NCBI GenBank assembly: GCA_916613615.1
Contig: OU744730.1
Location: 36,379,315 to 36,443,314, forward strand
DNA from: Steromphala cineraria
Taxonomy: Eukaryota > Mollusca > Gastropoda > Trochida > Trochidae
DNA length: 64,000 nucleotides
Direction of reading: 5' to 3'
Every line of letters starts with the position of its first letter. Positions within the stretch are counted from its first letter, which is position 1. Under the pieces are notes generated by a model. The model was not told the origin of the DNA. It saw only the letters and a program-made list of their open reading frames with translations, and did no database searches. Positions 11,149-21,521 of this stretch are shown one piece after another. The position numbers and the translations under genes were made by a program.

Positions 11149-12512
11149 CTATTCCTGTTAGTTCCCTTATGTTGTCAGGTCTGTGTATTGTAAGCTTCAG
11201 TGATCACCTTAAAGGGGCAGTAGCACGTTTTTAGGGGGAATATAAGGTGATGTCAGGAAAATGAAAATAAATGGTTTCAAATGAAAGACAATGTATTTAA
11301 ACTAAATGGAGCAGTAATAATTAAAATATATAACGTAAGGTTCAGCCATGCGATTCCTTTTTCTTGCAAAAATGAATTAAAGGTGTTCACAAGAAAATGG
11401 CCGCCAATGGATTTTATGTGAATCCTCATACTTTGTCCTCTGACTATGGGTGATTGGCTTGTGTAATGTGATTGTTGACACTGTCAATATAATACATAAG
11501 GCATTTACTTACAATTATAAGTGAAATTGTTAAAATATAAAATTATCAAAAAACGTGCTACTTCCCCTTTAAATAAACAATTTGAATACATTCCTTCAAT
11601 GTATGGAAAGAGCAAACGGACAGAACAACTGAACTTGCTTACTCAGTTACAAAAAGACGAAATAACAAGCAAAAAAAAAGTATGCGACACCTGGATCACT
11701 TTAATTACTATTTATCATAATTAATCTATAAAACAGATAGAATTTGAACTAATAATTTGACATTTGAAAGTGTAAATGATTTTTATACTTTTTTATGATT
11801 ACTGTATTACCATTTATTTGGCCCCAAAAAATACAAATAAATGTAAAGAAATGAATAAAAAATAGTGAAAGATTTTGAACCATTTGAATATCAATTATTA
11901 TAACCTTCAAGAATATGTCTACAACTGTCAGGCTTGTTTATTACTATCTTAATCATTAAAATGTCAGTAATCAAAAATAAATAAAATAATAATACAATTA
12001 AATAATAATCAATGGAATACCTTCAGGTGTCAGGATTTTAAAATCTAGACTACTTAATAAATAATAAAAAATGATATATATCTAGATAATTTGGAGAATA
12101 ATAACATTTGAATAAAAAAATCAAAGAATATACAATAATTTAAGAATTGAACAGAAAGACTTTCATTGAAAATCTATATGATCAAACTTTAAGAATTGTA
12201 TTGAAAATGAAAGTGTCCTGAACTAATGACAAAATATAGTTAATTGATATATCAAATTGATTTACAGCTCATAAGCATTTGGAATCAAGTGTTCCCTCAT
12301 GTATTTAAAGCATACAATCAACCTGTCTGGGTGTTTACAAATTAAAATGTCAGTAATCAAGTCCATTTATTTGTCTAATCTACAGTCAAGGAATATACAG
12401 CATGTTTATTCAATAATTAATTTAAGATTAAGAACAGGATAGCAATGTGACTCAAATTGGTAATTTCTATAACTGTTTGTTTATTTAGCAATTTAGTGTA
12501 CTTACTATGATG
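11149..12512 (+). repeat. Duplicated segment, copy 1 (host of a TTAA MITE)
   Basis: From ATGACACTGCC near 11149 this segment matches 12513 onward. On both sides the flanks of the inserted TTAA elements correspond (11149-11212 with 12513-12577; 11573 onward with 14047 onward). Landmarks include AAATAAACAATTTG, AGATAGAATTTGAACTAATAA and GAAAATCTAT. It is therefore an old tandem duplication of about 0.9-1.0 kb of sequence before the insertions. No coding potential. Confidence 0.7.
11213..11568. mobile_element. TTAA-flanked MITE, 356 bp
   Basis: The element begins AGGGGCAGTAGCACGTTTTT. Its right end is the near complement (AAACGTGCTACTTCCCCT). It is bracketed by TTAA at 11209-11212 and 11569-11572. 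TTAA target duplication and short terminal inverted repeats are typical of piggyBac-type cut-and-paste elements. A diverged sister of nearly identical length lies at 26798-27154. It has no coding frame and depends on a transposase supplied elsewhere. Confidence 0.85.
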
Positions 12513-14480
12513 ACACTGCCTCCTTATCCCCTCATGTTGCCAGGTCTATGTATTATAAGCTTCAGTGGTCACCTTAAAGAGGCCGATCGAGCCTCTTTCT
12601 GAGAAATAAGCTTTAGATCGGGAACGAGGCTGTTTTCGAATAGCGCGTCATAGTTTTTAGATCTATAAATAGCACGAGAAAAGCCCCTTCCCATAATGCA
12701 ACGCTATATGTAAACAACATGGCTCGTTTGTGTCAGGGTGTCAAATGAATTTTGGCATTTATTTATTTATTTCTATGTCTTGCTCATTCCAATTATTATG
12801 ACTTGGGGGTATACGAAAAAACTACAACATAAATTGTAATATCAAAATATTTCAATATTATAAATGACATAATTATTTATATAAATTTCCATTTATAGAT
12901 TTCTTGCTTATCTCTGATGTAAACAAAGTATTTTGTTTGGATAATTATTTGTGAAATTTCTTTTCCATTTTAATGCAATATTTAATATCACAATATTTCA
13001 ATATTAATTAGAAATGAAAATTATTTACATATATATTTATCAATTTATGGATTTCTTGCTAATCTCAACCCGACTCATAGTAAAACATTTTTTCTTCCAA
13101 AATATATCTTAGTCACTTAAATCACATGAAGTTTTTATGTTCGAAAAAGTGCAATACGGACTATGTATATTTCGGAGTGCGACAGCGCTGACGATTTTTT
13201 TTATATTCGATGCGAATCAACTATTCTTCTCAGTGTCACATTGATTGAGTGTCATATGTAGATTTCAATAAACAATCTGTTTGTCTGTCAATTTTCTTAT
13301 GCAAACATTATTAACAAATTTCCTACAAATTAAACATCCAAGTAACTACAACACCGACCAAACAATCAGCTGACAATAATCCTAGTGGTCGCCATGATCG
13401 AGGCTTCGAGTTCGATCGGCTTTCCTCCGCCATTTTGAATTGTTTGCATTGCGAGAAAACAAATGTACTGTATCATGCTAATTCATTGAGTAAATCAAGA
13501 AAAAATAAGTGATTGATAGAAGAGGGACATGTTTACACGTGATGCATAATAAAAGTTATCAGTTAAGACAGTATTTTGTTGCAGTAAATGCCAGTAATGC
13601 ATCTCACGCTCGTAGCTCCGATGATTGGCTTCATTTCACGATGTTTTTCTTTTTGGGGGGCGATACACTTTATTCTTTATCAAATTGTTAAATCATGAAC
13701 AACTTGAATGATAACCTCATTAACATTTTGATTTTTTTTAAATTAAGTGTGAAATAATCATGTAAAAATCGTATTTATTAGTTAACAGGAATGTCCTCCG
13801 TGAATTTCGTTTCCACAAACAAACAAAATCACCGCTCGATGTGCTTGTCAGTGGCTTTATTTATTTTCGCAATTTTTTTGTTTTGAAGGGCGGATTAGAA
13901 CAAATTACCAAATATGACATAGTTATTAACATAAAAAAAATAGAAAACAAAGTCGAATATATAAAATTTGACGTGTCGTGTGCAAAAGGGAATTCCCTCC
14001 CGAATATTTGTGGAACAGAAAATAGCCGCTCGATCTGGCCCTTTAAATAAACAATTTGTATATATATTAGTAATTTACAGTCCTTTTATGAAATGAAACA
14101 GGTATAGGGAAAGAACAACTGAATCTAATTATTCAGTTATATATAAGCAATATATGAAGAGTTAGCAGATAGAATTTGAACTAATAAGTTGACATTTGAA
14201 TAAATCAATAACTTTGAAAGTAATTTGGTTTTTATATTGCAATCATTTTGTTAAGATAATTTTATCAATTGAAAAGGTTTATGAAATGGATGAACAGATT
14301 TGGATTCACAATTTGAATTTGCATTAACTGTCAAAACTTCATGGTAGACTACACATTGGTAAACTAGTTATCAAATAGAAACTTCAACAGTTTCTATTTG
14401 ATGAATATTTATTAATTGTACAGAAATGGACACACTTGAAAATCTATTTGATCAATCAAATATGTATAGAATTCATTGCA
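12513..14480 (+). repeat. Duplicated segment, copy 2 (host of a larger TTAA element)
   Basis: Second copy of the 11149-12512 segment, split at the equivalent TTAA by the element 12578-14042. Flank homology resumes at AAATAAACAATTTG just after 14046. Confidence 0.7.
12578..14042. mobile_element. TTAA-flanked non-autonomous element, 1,465 bp
   Basis: TTAA lies at 12574-12577 and 14043-14046. The ends are imperfect inverted repeats (AGAGGCCGATCGAGC at the left; AGGGCCAGATCGAGC read inward from the right). These differ from the ends of the neighbouring MITE at 11213, so it is a different family using the same kind of target. The interior is AT-rich without a transposase. A possible subterminal repeat of the GATCG-rich motif lies near 13395-13420. 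Confidence 0.75.
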
Positions 14481-14501
14481 AAAGTTTTATGTAATAATAC
14501 C

Positions 14502-14667
14502 GGGGACGTGGTTAGTGGTAGAGTGTCCGCTCGTCACCCAGAAGACCGGGGTTTGATTCCTGGTGGACTCATACCAAAAGACGTTAAAAGGTGGGAGTTG
14601 TTGCTGCTGGGTGCTTCGGCACAATCCTAATTTCCTTGTACTTAGGACAATAAAGTGTTATTATTAT
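14502..14667 (+). repeat. tRNA-derived SINE with (TTA)n tail
   Basis: The head, 14502-14570, has RNA polymerase III promoter blocks of a tRNA. There is an A-box-like TGGTTAGTGGTAGAGTG and a B-box-like GGTTTGATTCC. The body follows (CTGGGTGCTTCGGCA), and the tail ends GGACAATAAAGTGTTATTATTAT. The tail resembles the 3' end of the LINE at 29.9-32.5 kb (GGCAATAAAGTATTATTATT). That is how SINEs recruit a LINE reverse transcriptase. It is not a functional tRNA, because the acceptor stem does not close. Confidence 0.8.
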
Positions 14668-16790
14668 ACCCCCGCCTTACAGCGTAAGCAGGGGTATATA
14701 GCGCTAATTCTGTCCGTCCGTCTGTCCGTCCGTCACAAAAGTTTGTCCGGAGAAATCTCCCAAACTATTCATGCTAGCTTCACTAAACTTCATACACTTA
14801 TCAACCATGATCCCTAAATGTGCCTTTTGGGGGTTAGACCAACAAATTATTTTTATTTTTTGCGGTTTCCATGGAAACATGACTAAAACAGTGACTCTAT
14901 GACCAAGCCCTTTGTCCGGAGCATATCTCCCAAACTATTCATGCTATCTTCACCAAACTTCATACACTTATCAACCATGATCTCTAGATGTGCCTTTTGA
15001 GGGTTAGATTAACAAATTATTTTAATTTTTAGCTCATCAGGACTGAAAGTCCAGATGGGCTTATGGCATGGCCCGTCGTCCGGCGTCCGTCTGTCGTCCG
15101 TCCGTAAACTTTTGACACTTTCGACTTCTCCTCATGAACCATACACATTAGAGAGCTGAAATTTTGTGTACATGTACCTTAGCATATGGAGATTCTAATT
15201 TGTAACTTTGGTGACCCTGTGACCCCAAATAGGGTCACAGGGGTCACAACCTTAAAAACCTATTTTCATCTTCTTCTCCAGTTCCAAAAGGAGTAGAGAG
15301 TTAAAAATGATATGTGCAGACTCCTTGGCCAATGGGGATTCTAAATTGTAGATTTCGTGACCTCATGACCCCAAATAGGGTCACAGGGGTCACTACCTTA
15401 AAAACCTATTTTCATCTTCTTCTCCAGTTCTAAAAGGACTAGAGAGTTAAAAATGATATGTGCAGACTCCTTGGCCAATAGGGATTCTTAATTGTAGATT
15501 TCGTGACCCCAAATAGGGTCACAGGGGTCACAACCTTAAAAAGTTATTTTCATCATCATCTTTAGCTCCAAAAGGTCTATTGAGCTGAAAGACTGCATGT
15601 AGACTCCTTGGCCAATTGGGATTCTAAACTGTAGGTTTCATGACCCCATGACCCCAAATAGGGTCACAGGGGTCACAATCTTAAAAACCTATTTTTCTCC
15701 ATGGCAAATTTATTTCTCATTGGATATTTTAGTGTGGACTTCTTTCACTGTCTGATATTGGCGATCTAGAAAGTGTTGAATAATAATAAATCATTTGGGT
15801 AAGGAAATTTATTCCGAAATCGTTACATTTGTTTTGTAATTTGTTTATAGGTTTTCTTGCAATAGGTAACATCAGTTTCATATTTAGCTCATCTGGCCTG
15901 TATAAAGCAAACTTGATATGATGCCTGATAAGCTACAGAGCCAATGGCTCTATGTTTTGCAGTTTCCATGGAAACATGACTAAAACAGTGACTCTAAGAC
16001 CAAGTCCTTTGTCCGGAGCATTTCTCCTAAACTATACATGCTAGCCTTCACCAAACTTCATACACTTATCAACCATGAACCCTAGATGTGCCTTTTGAGG
16101 GTTAGACCCACAAATTATTTTTATTTTTTGCAGTTTCCATGGAAACATGACTTAAACAGTGACTCTATGACCAAGTCCTTTGTCTGGAGCATTTCTCCTA
16201 AACTATACATGCTAGCTTCACCAAACTTCATACACTTATCAACCATGATCCTTAGATGTGCCTTTTGAAGGTGACAAACAAATTTTTTTATTTTTTGCAG
16301 TTTCCATGGATATATGACTAAAAAGTGATTCTAAATGACTTTGTCTCGAACATATTTCCTGAAATATACATCTCAGCTTCACCAAATTTGCTACATATGT
16401 CAATCGTGATTGCTGGATATGCCCTGTGAGAGTTCAACGATATATGGATTTTCTTTTCTGTGGTTTCTTTTGGAAAAATTACTTACAAAGTGACTCAACA
16501 AAAAGAATTTTGCCCTCAGTACATCTCGTAGAATATTCATGATAACTACCTCAAATTTGAAACAAAGATCAACCATTATCCCTAGATGAACCCTGGCCTT
16601 TTAATTGAACAACCAATTAATGAATTTGGTATTGGGGTTTCAGTTGAAAGAAGACTTACACAAAGACTTACTGTATACTCAACTATCAGACAACTTTAAC
16701 CAATATTAATCAGTTATACTATTTGAAATTCTTTGAACAAATTGGGAGCGGGGTTTGTGAGCTCTGCTCGCTTCTTTACTTGTTTTTGCA
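14668..16790 (+). mobile_element. Pearl/DINE-1-like element (TACCCCCGCC family) with a nested element
   Basis: The 5' end is a hairpin, TACCCCCGCCTTACAGCGTA running into its complement. It is followed by a (GTCY)n microsatellite at 14712-14735. Then come units of about 165 bp holding TTTCCATGGAAAC, GTCCGGAGCA and ATGTGCCTTTTG. The 3' part has GAGCGGGG and a GAGCTCTGCTCGC hairpin, ending ACTTGT. A second element (15032-15966) is nested inside one unit; removing it restores the unit. No protein is encoded. The same 3' portion recurs at 25082-25425. Confidence 0.75.
15032..15966 (+). mobile_element. Nested AGCTCATC-family element with 146-bp tandem units
   Basis: It begins AGCTCATCAGGACTGAAAGT, a hairpin, followed by a short GTCC/GTCG tract. 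Four tandem units start near 15231, 15377, 15515 and 15660, each with AGGGTCACAGGGGTCAC. It ends with an AGAGCCAATGGCTCT hairpin. A larger copy is at 39193-41375 and a relative with GGGCCACAGGGGCC units is at 36841-38060. Confidence 0.75.
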
Positions 16791-17332
16791 AGTTTTTCTT
16801 CGAATTTTATTTAAGTAAATATTTCAATTAACTGCATGTTGTTTTTGAAAATGTAATATTTTGAAAATGTTTAACAAATATTTGCATATTTAGATATTTA
16901 GTATTGTATTGACAATGTGTCATCATGAATTTATTACAACCACGTTTCAGTTTTATACATCCTTTTCAAATCGACTTGCTGATTGGTTGACCTACTTTTC
17001 TGGGCCAATGAAAAGGCTTGTAACAAATATCTCTCTACCCGTAAACACATGCAGCAAAAGCTGTCGACTGATTATTCACGTTCGTTTTTCAAAAGAATAA
17101 TATTATGTAATCTGATTAAAACAAACAACAAACAATGTAAGTTAGCATTTGCAATTTCTTTTATCATTCTTTTTAATAATATACGTCTGGAAAAATTGTC
17201 ATTTGATATTTAAGAAGACCTGAACAACAGTCAAAAGTATCGATGTCATTTTTCAATGCAATTGCAACTCGCATCAATGATTTTCTTGGTTGGGGTCTCT
17301 CGCAGTTTAAAGCCCATCCCCCTATTTTCAAG
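16791..17332. other. No gene
   Basis: AT-rich, no recognisable domain, RNA gene or repeat. Confidence 0.4.
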
Positions 17333-17500
17333 ATATTTGTTTGCCGGGCCCCCTGGTCTTATACCCGCGAGGATACGGTATTGGTAGAGAAATATTTGTT
17401 TGCCGGTCCCCTGGTCTTATACCCGCGAGGATACGGTATTGGTAGAGAGATATTTGTTTGCCGGCCCCCTGGTCTTATACCTGCGAGGATAGGGTAATGT
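17333..17500 (+). repeat. Minisatellite, 58-59 bp, 3 copies
   Basis: Units start near 17333, 17392 and 17450 with ATATTTGTTTGCCGG and contain CTGGTCTTATACCCGCGAGG. The last unit is degenerate. The overlapping frames merely reflect the repeat. Confidence 0.8.
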
Positions 17501-17683
17501 CGGCCCGACACTTTATTGCTAATCTTTACACCTCCATACAAATTGGTATGAATATTCAAACAAATTAATTTTGTTAACCTGGCACAAAGATATGTGTGAC
17601 TCTTGGTAGAAATCCAGCTTGGCTATGACAACAATTGAACACCAGTAACTCAAGACAAATTGTGTATAAGGCGCTACAAAAGT

Positions 17684-17835
17684 CATTATTTTCCATTGAG
17701 CCTTCAGCTGTGCATATATACCTAGCATGTTGCCTTTCGTTTCTCGATCTACGCTATTAAAAGAATTAACTGTCACATGACAGTCATGTGACCCCTGTCT
17801 GTGTGCGCACGCATCCGGAAGGATGCCCCACTAGC
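17684..17835 (+). repeat. DIRS copy B, left inverted terminal repeat
   Basis: Complementary to 22885-23010. The shared core includes GTCACATGACAGTCATGTGAC (itself nearly palindromic) and GCATCCGGAAGGATGCCCC. The outermost 45 bp (TTCCATTGAGCCTTCAGC onward) differs from the right terminus but is matched by the internal complementary region. Confidence 0.85.
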
Positions 17836-17876
17836 ATCATATTTGCCTCAGCGTTCCTAGCGAAAGGATCTACAAG

Positions 17877-18188
17877 GTAATATAGCCTATTTTTCTTGGC
17901 CACGTGTTGTAATATGAGTGTTTTTTTAACGTAGTTCAAGGAGTAACATTTGCTTAGCTTCTTTCAAGCTAATTTAAAGTGTTGTCAGTCGAAGTTTTTC
18001 GTGAATTTCGTGTTGTTTTTTAAATATAAAATCACGGGCGACCACGCGGTTTCGTGACTGCTGGGTGAGAACACTTGAACAGTTTCTTGTTCTGTCAAAC
18101 CTTGAACGTAGTTCAGGTTGAAATTTTGATACGTGTGTATTCTTTTTGTTCTTTTCTGCTCGTGCTGACACTTATTTTTATTTTTTAG
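17877..18188 (+). other. Possible 5' leader intron of DIRS copy B
   Basis: A donor-like CAAG|GTAATA at 17876/17877 and an acceptor TTTATTTTTTAG| at 18188 would remove 312 bp. Splicing would place the leader directly before the gag ATG at 18190. The pyrimidine-rich stretch before the AG fits an acceptor. No transcript evidence is available. Confidence 0.35.
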
Positions 18189-18189
18189 A

Positions 18190-19266
18190 ATGTCAGACTT
18201 GGACGGCGAAGCCGTGCTTTCCTTCGAAGACGAGGAGTGTGAAACCTTCGATGGGTTTTCCCAGAAGGATGTTGCGACAGCCCAGAAGAGGTTGGACAAG
18301 AAACGACCCTGTAAAAGGAAGTCTGATGAAAAATCGAAGAGCAAAAAACGAGACAAAAGGGTGACGTTTGTAACGGACATCACACAAACGGACATCAACA
18401 AGCTGTCTAAAACTGAGTTGGACTGGTTAAGAACAAAGTTGGGAATCACAAGCGATGTCAGTGTTAATGAACATGACGAACATGATGAACCGGATTTGAT
18501 TTGTCACCGTGACCCTGAAGATATTGTAACTGATGACTGGTTCAGAGATGAGGATGAGTGGCAACCTCCCAAACTCAAAACTCCTGATAGAGGGGAACCA
18601 ATCAGAGATAGTCTGGCCAACATGATAGAAACAGCTTTTACAGCTCAGTGTGCTACTGAAGAGATAGTGGGCAAGTACAGAGTGCCTAAGAACTGCGAAA
18701 AGATAGAAGCTCCCCTCGTTAATACTGAGGTTTGGGGGGAAGTGGGGAAGAAGGCGCATTCGGATGACAAAAGTCTAAAAGACATTCAGAATCTCATCAC
18801 AGCAGGTGTGCTGCCATTGATCAAACTGGCGGAGGATTCGAAGGTCAATTCTTCAAAGCAAGTCAGAGCTTGTTTTCAAGAGTCACTTACCCTTTTGGGC
18901 CAAGCTCAATTTCGCCTTAGCCTGCGCAGGCGTTATAATTTGCGCCCTCACATGAAAAAGAAGTATTCAAAACTTTGCTCTCTCAATACACCAATTACAA
19001 CCTCGCTCTTTGGAGGTGACATAGCAAAGGAGATGAAGAAATGTGAGTCAGCTATCTCAGGATCGGCAGAGACTCTAACTGGACACCACAGACTAGAGGA
19101 CGAGGATTTGGCTTTAGGAGGTTTAACCCCTATCCTGTACAGTCAACTCGCAGAGGATACAGTAACAGTTACGGCTACAGAGCTTACTCTCAGCGAGGGC
19201 ACAGGGGACGAGGACGACCCTCAGCGACAGCCCCAAACCCCGAGACCTCAGGCCAATAGCCCATAA
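18190..19266 (+). CDS. DIRS gag-like protein (ORF1), 358 aa
   Basis: Intact 358-residue frame with ATG at 18190 right after a possible splice acceptor. Residues 35-60 are very basic (KKRPCKRK, KSKKRDKR), which fits a nuclear-localising or nucleic-acid-binding segment. Residues about 165-285 carry the pattern typical of DIRS ORF1: NTEVWGEV, then FQESLTLLGQAQFRLSLRRR, then KLCSLNTPITTSLFGGDIA. The acidic, proline-rich tail ends QANSP. By family, it would assemble or chaperone the element RNA. A consensus splice donor (TCAG|GTAAGC) follows the stop codon at 19271/19272 and may allow expression of the downstream pol. Confidence 0.8.
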   Translation: MSDLDGEAVLSFEDEECETFDGFSQKDVATAQKRLDKKRPCKRKSDEKSKSKKRDKRVTFVTDITQTDINKLSKTELDWLRTKLGITSDVSVNEHDEHDEPDLICHRDPEDIVTDDWFRDEDEWQPPKLKTPDRGEPIRDSLANMIETAFTAQCATEEIVGKYRVPKNCEKIEAPLVNTEVWGEVGKKAHSDDKSLKDIQNLITAGVLPLIKLAEDSKVNSSKQVRACFQESLTLLGQAQFRLSLRRRYNLRPHMKKKYSKLCSLNTPITTSLFGGDIAKEMKKCESAISGSAETLTGHHRLEDEDLALGGLTPILYSQLAEDTVTVTATELTLSEGTGDEDDPQRQPQTPRPQANSP

Positions 19267-19381
19267 GTCAGGTAAGCGCAGCTGGAAAACTCAAATATCA
19301 CCTTATAAACCTCTGGTGACGTCATCCCTTTGTTTAGCACCGTTCCGTAACCTGGAGGTAGGACCTTGCCTACATCAAGTC

Positions 19382-20248
19382 AGGTCTATCTGTAACTTAC
19401 GGACCTCGTTTGAGGTCTATCTGTGATTTAGAGACTTCATATGAGGTCTATCTGTGATTTAAAGACCTCAACATTAGATTTTAAACTAATTTCTTTTCAA
19501 ATCTCAAACATTTCCCATTATAAAATTCATATAATTTCCAACACAAGAGTTTTCCAAATATATCACTCGAAAGTCGGGGATCGAACCACTGGCCTTTCGA
19601 TTTGTAACCAAACGTGCATACCATTAGGCTACGGAGCCAGTTGAAGTTAGAATGATTTTTTCATGACCAATTGATTACACTATTTCATTGCCTCTTGTAA
19701 AATTGCCAGTTTCTGCATTACTTGTTTTTATTATTATTAATGTAGCAATATGTTTTATGTGCAAAAGGTCTTGTAACTATTGAAATTGTGTAGTGTTTGG
19801 GATAACTTTGATCATGTTGTCATTGGTCCAGCAGTTTAGTGTGCAAGCGTGTACATTTCAGCATTAAGCACAAGTGTCACGAAATGCACGGGCACAATGT
19901 CACGTGATCGGCTGCGTCGCCTGATGATGACACTAACATTTACTGTCAACTTTTTGTTTGTAATGTTAAGGAAAATATTTTTTTCAGCTTTTGATTACTT
20001 AACACATAACTTAAATTCGTTTTTAAAACGATTGTTATTAATGGTTTCCAAATCCTGTCACAAACCTATGAAGTCATTTGGACCAGGTCATTTTCATAGA
20101 GGGGTGTGAGTATGTTTGAACTGCTATATTTTTTTTTTATTTTTTAAATGCAATCTTCCCTCTGTTCATAAACCGGTTAAGGTACGAAGACGAGGTCTTG
20201 GTGCCTGTAGATAGACCGCAGGGGGAGTCGGGTAGGACAGATAGACCT
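19382..20248. mobile_element. AGGTCTATCTGT-family element, 867 bp, inserted in DIRS copy B
   Basis: Both ends carry the 12-bp inverted repeat AGGTCTATCTGT (19382-19393 and complement at 20237-20248). Subterminal copies of GAGGTCTATCTGT occur near 19412 and 19443. No target duplication is obvious. The element truncates the 5' side of the DIRS RT frame. It contains a tRNA-like segment at 19572-19641. Its right 380 bp recur at 10181-10585. There is no coding capacity. Confidence 0.75.
19572..19641 (-). repeat. tRNA-like SINE head or tRNA pseudogene
   Basis: Read on the minus strand, GGCTCCGTAGCCTAATGG starts a tRNA-like fold. It has a D-loop-like A box, and the B box GGTTCGATCCC lies in the T arm. 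The 3' acceptor strand does not pair with GGCTCCG. It sits inside the 867-bp repeat element, so it is a SINE-derived or decayed tRNA copy rather than a working gene. Confidence 0.65.
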
Positions 20249-21497
20249 TGGCTGTTGAGTGTGAACATGAAATAGATGAATTTATCTCAAACATTTTCAT
20301 AAGAGCCAAACCAAATGGGAAATTTAGACCAATTATTAATCTCAGAGAGTTGAATTCTTTTGTTCACTATGAACATTTCAAACAGGAACATTTTCTTTTG
20401 GTTTTAAACCTTATCCAGAAAGATGATTACTTCGCTTCAATCAATTTGAAAGATGCCTATTTTTCCGTGCCTATTCATCCCGACTCACAGAAGTATCTCA
20501 AATTTGTTTGGGATGGGAGACTGTTTAAATTTGTAGTTTTGCCTTTTGGGTTAAGTTCTTCTCCCAGAGTGTTCAATAAAATACTGAAACCTGTTTATGC
20601 TTCTCTAAGAAGGAAGGGTATAAGATCTCCTTATTACATTGATGACTCGTTGGTTATGAATAATTCTGCGAAAGGTTGCCGAGAACATGTTGATGTGCTT
20701 GCAAATTCCTTAATTGTCATCTCTCGGGTTTATCATTAATACTGAAAAGTCTAGTTTTGAACCAAGTCAGAGAATAGTTTATCAACGACTCCAGCCAATT
20801 CAAAGTTTTTCTTCCTCAACCAAAAATAGATAAAATCAGAACTCTAGCTCTGGGTTTGTTACACTCTACTAGCATTACAGTTCGAAAACTGGCATCTTTT
20901 ATTGGATTGCTCATTAACTCTTTCCCAGCGATTCCAGAAGGTCCTCTGTTTTATCGCACTTTAGAGAGGGAAAACATTTCTGGACTTTCCAAGAATCTGT
21001 CTTTCGAAAATATCATTACTCTGAGCAGAGAAAGTAGAGAAGAGGTGGGGTGGTGGTTTAATAATATTGAGAATAAGAATGGAAAATCTATTAGACCACC
21101 ATCAGTGTCTTACATGGTACAATCTGATGCATCATTACTGGGTTGGGGAGCCCACAGTCTGAACTCGGGACTCCAACTTGGGGGTAGATGGTCGATTGCG
21201 GAAAGTAATTGTCACATTAATTTCCTCGAGTTGCTTGCGATATTTCTTACACTGAAATCTATTTGTTCATCTTACTCAGACATGCATATTGTGTGTCAAT
21301 CAGATAGTCAGGTTGCATGTGCTTATATTTCCAATATGGGGGGTATGACTTCAATAAAAATGGACAAGTTGGCTAAACAAATTTGGCTATGGTGTCTGCA
21401 GAGAAGGATCTATATCTCGGCAAAATATATACCAGGACATTCAAATGTAACGGCAGATTACTGGTCTAGAAACTTTTCAGATACCACCGAATGGTAA
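20249..21497 (+). pseudogene. DIRS reverse transcriptase-RNase H (copy B), frameshifted
   Basis: The RT part opens at the junction with the inserted element, so its start is lost. It shows FRPIINLRELN, INLKDAYFSVPI (catalytic Asp in LKDAYF), LPFGLSSSPRVF and YYIDDS, the DIRS form of the YxDD box. Frameshifts near 20712 and 20785 must be crossed to reach the connector at 20856. RNase H (about 21115-21470) has SDASLLGWGAH, FLELLAI, SDSQVACAY and ADYWSRN, covering the acidic catalytic residues. It ends at a TAA at 21495-21497. A live protein would copy element RNA into DNA and degrade the RNA strand. Confidence 0.85.
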
Positions 21498-21521
21498 CTA
21501 AATAAAATCAGAGAGGATAAA

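Noticed and set aside
14502..14570. Functional tRNA gene
   Set aside because: A and B boxes are present, but the acceptor stem does not close and a SINE body and (TTA)n tail follow.
19572..19641. Functional tRNA gene on the minus strand
   Set aside because: The 5' and 3' acceptor strands do not pair and it is embedded in a repeated element.
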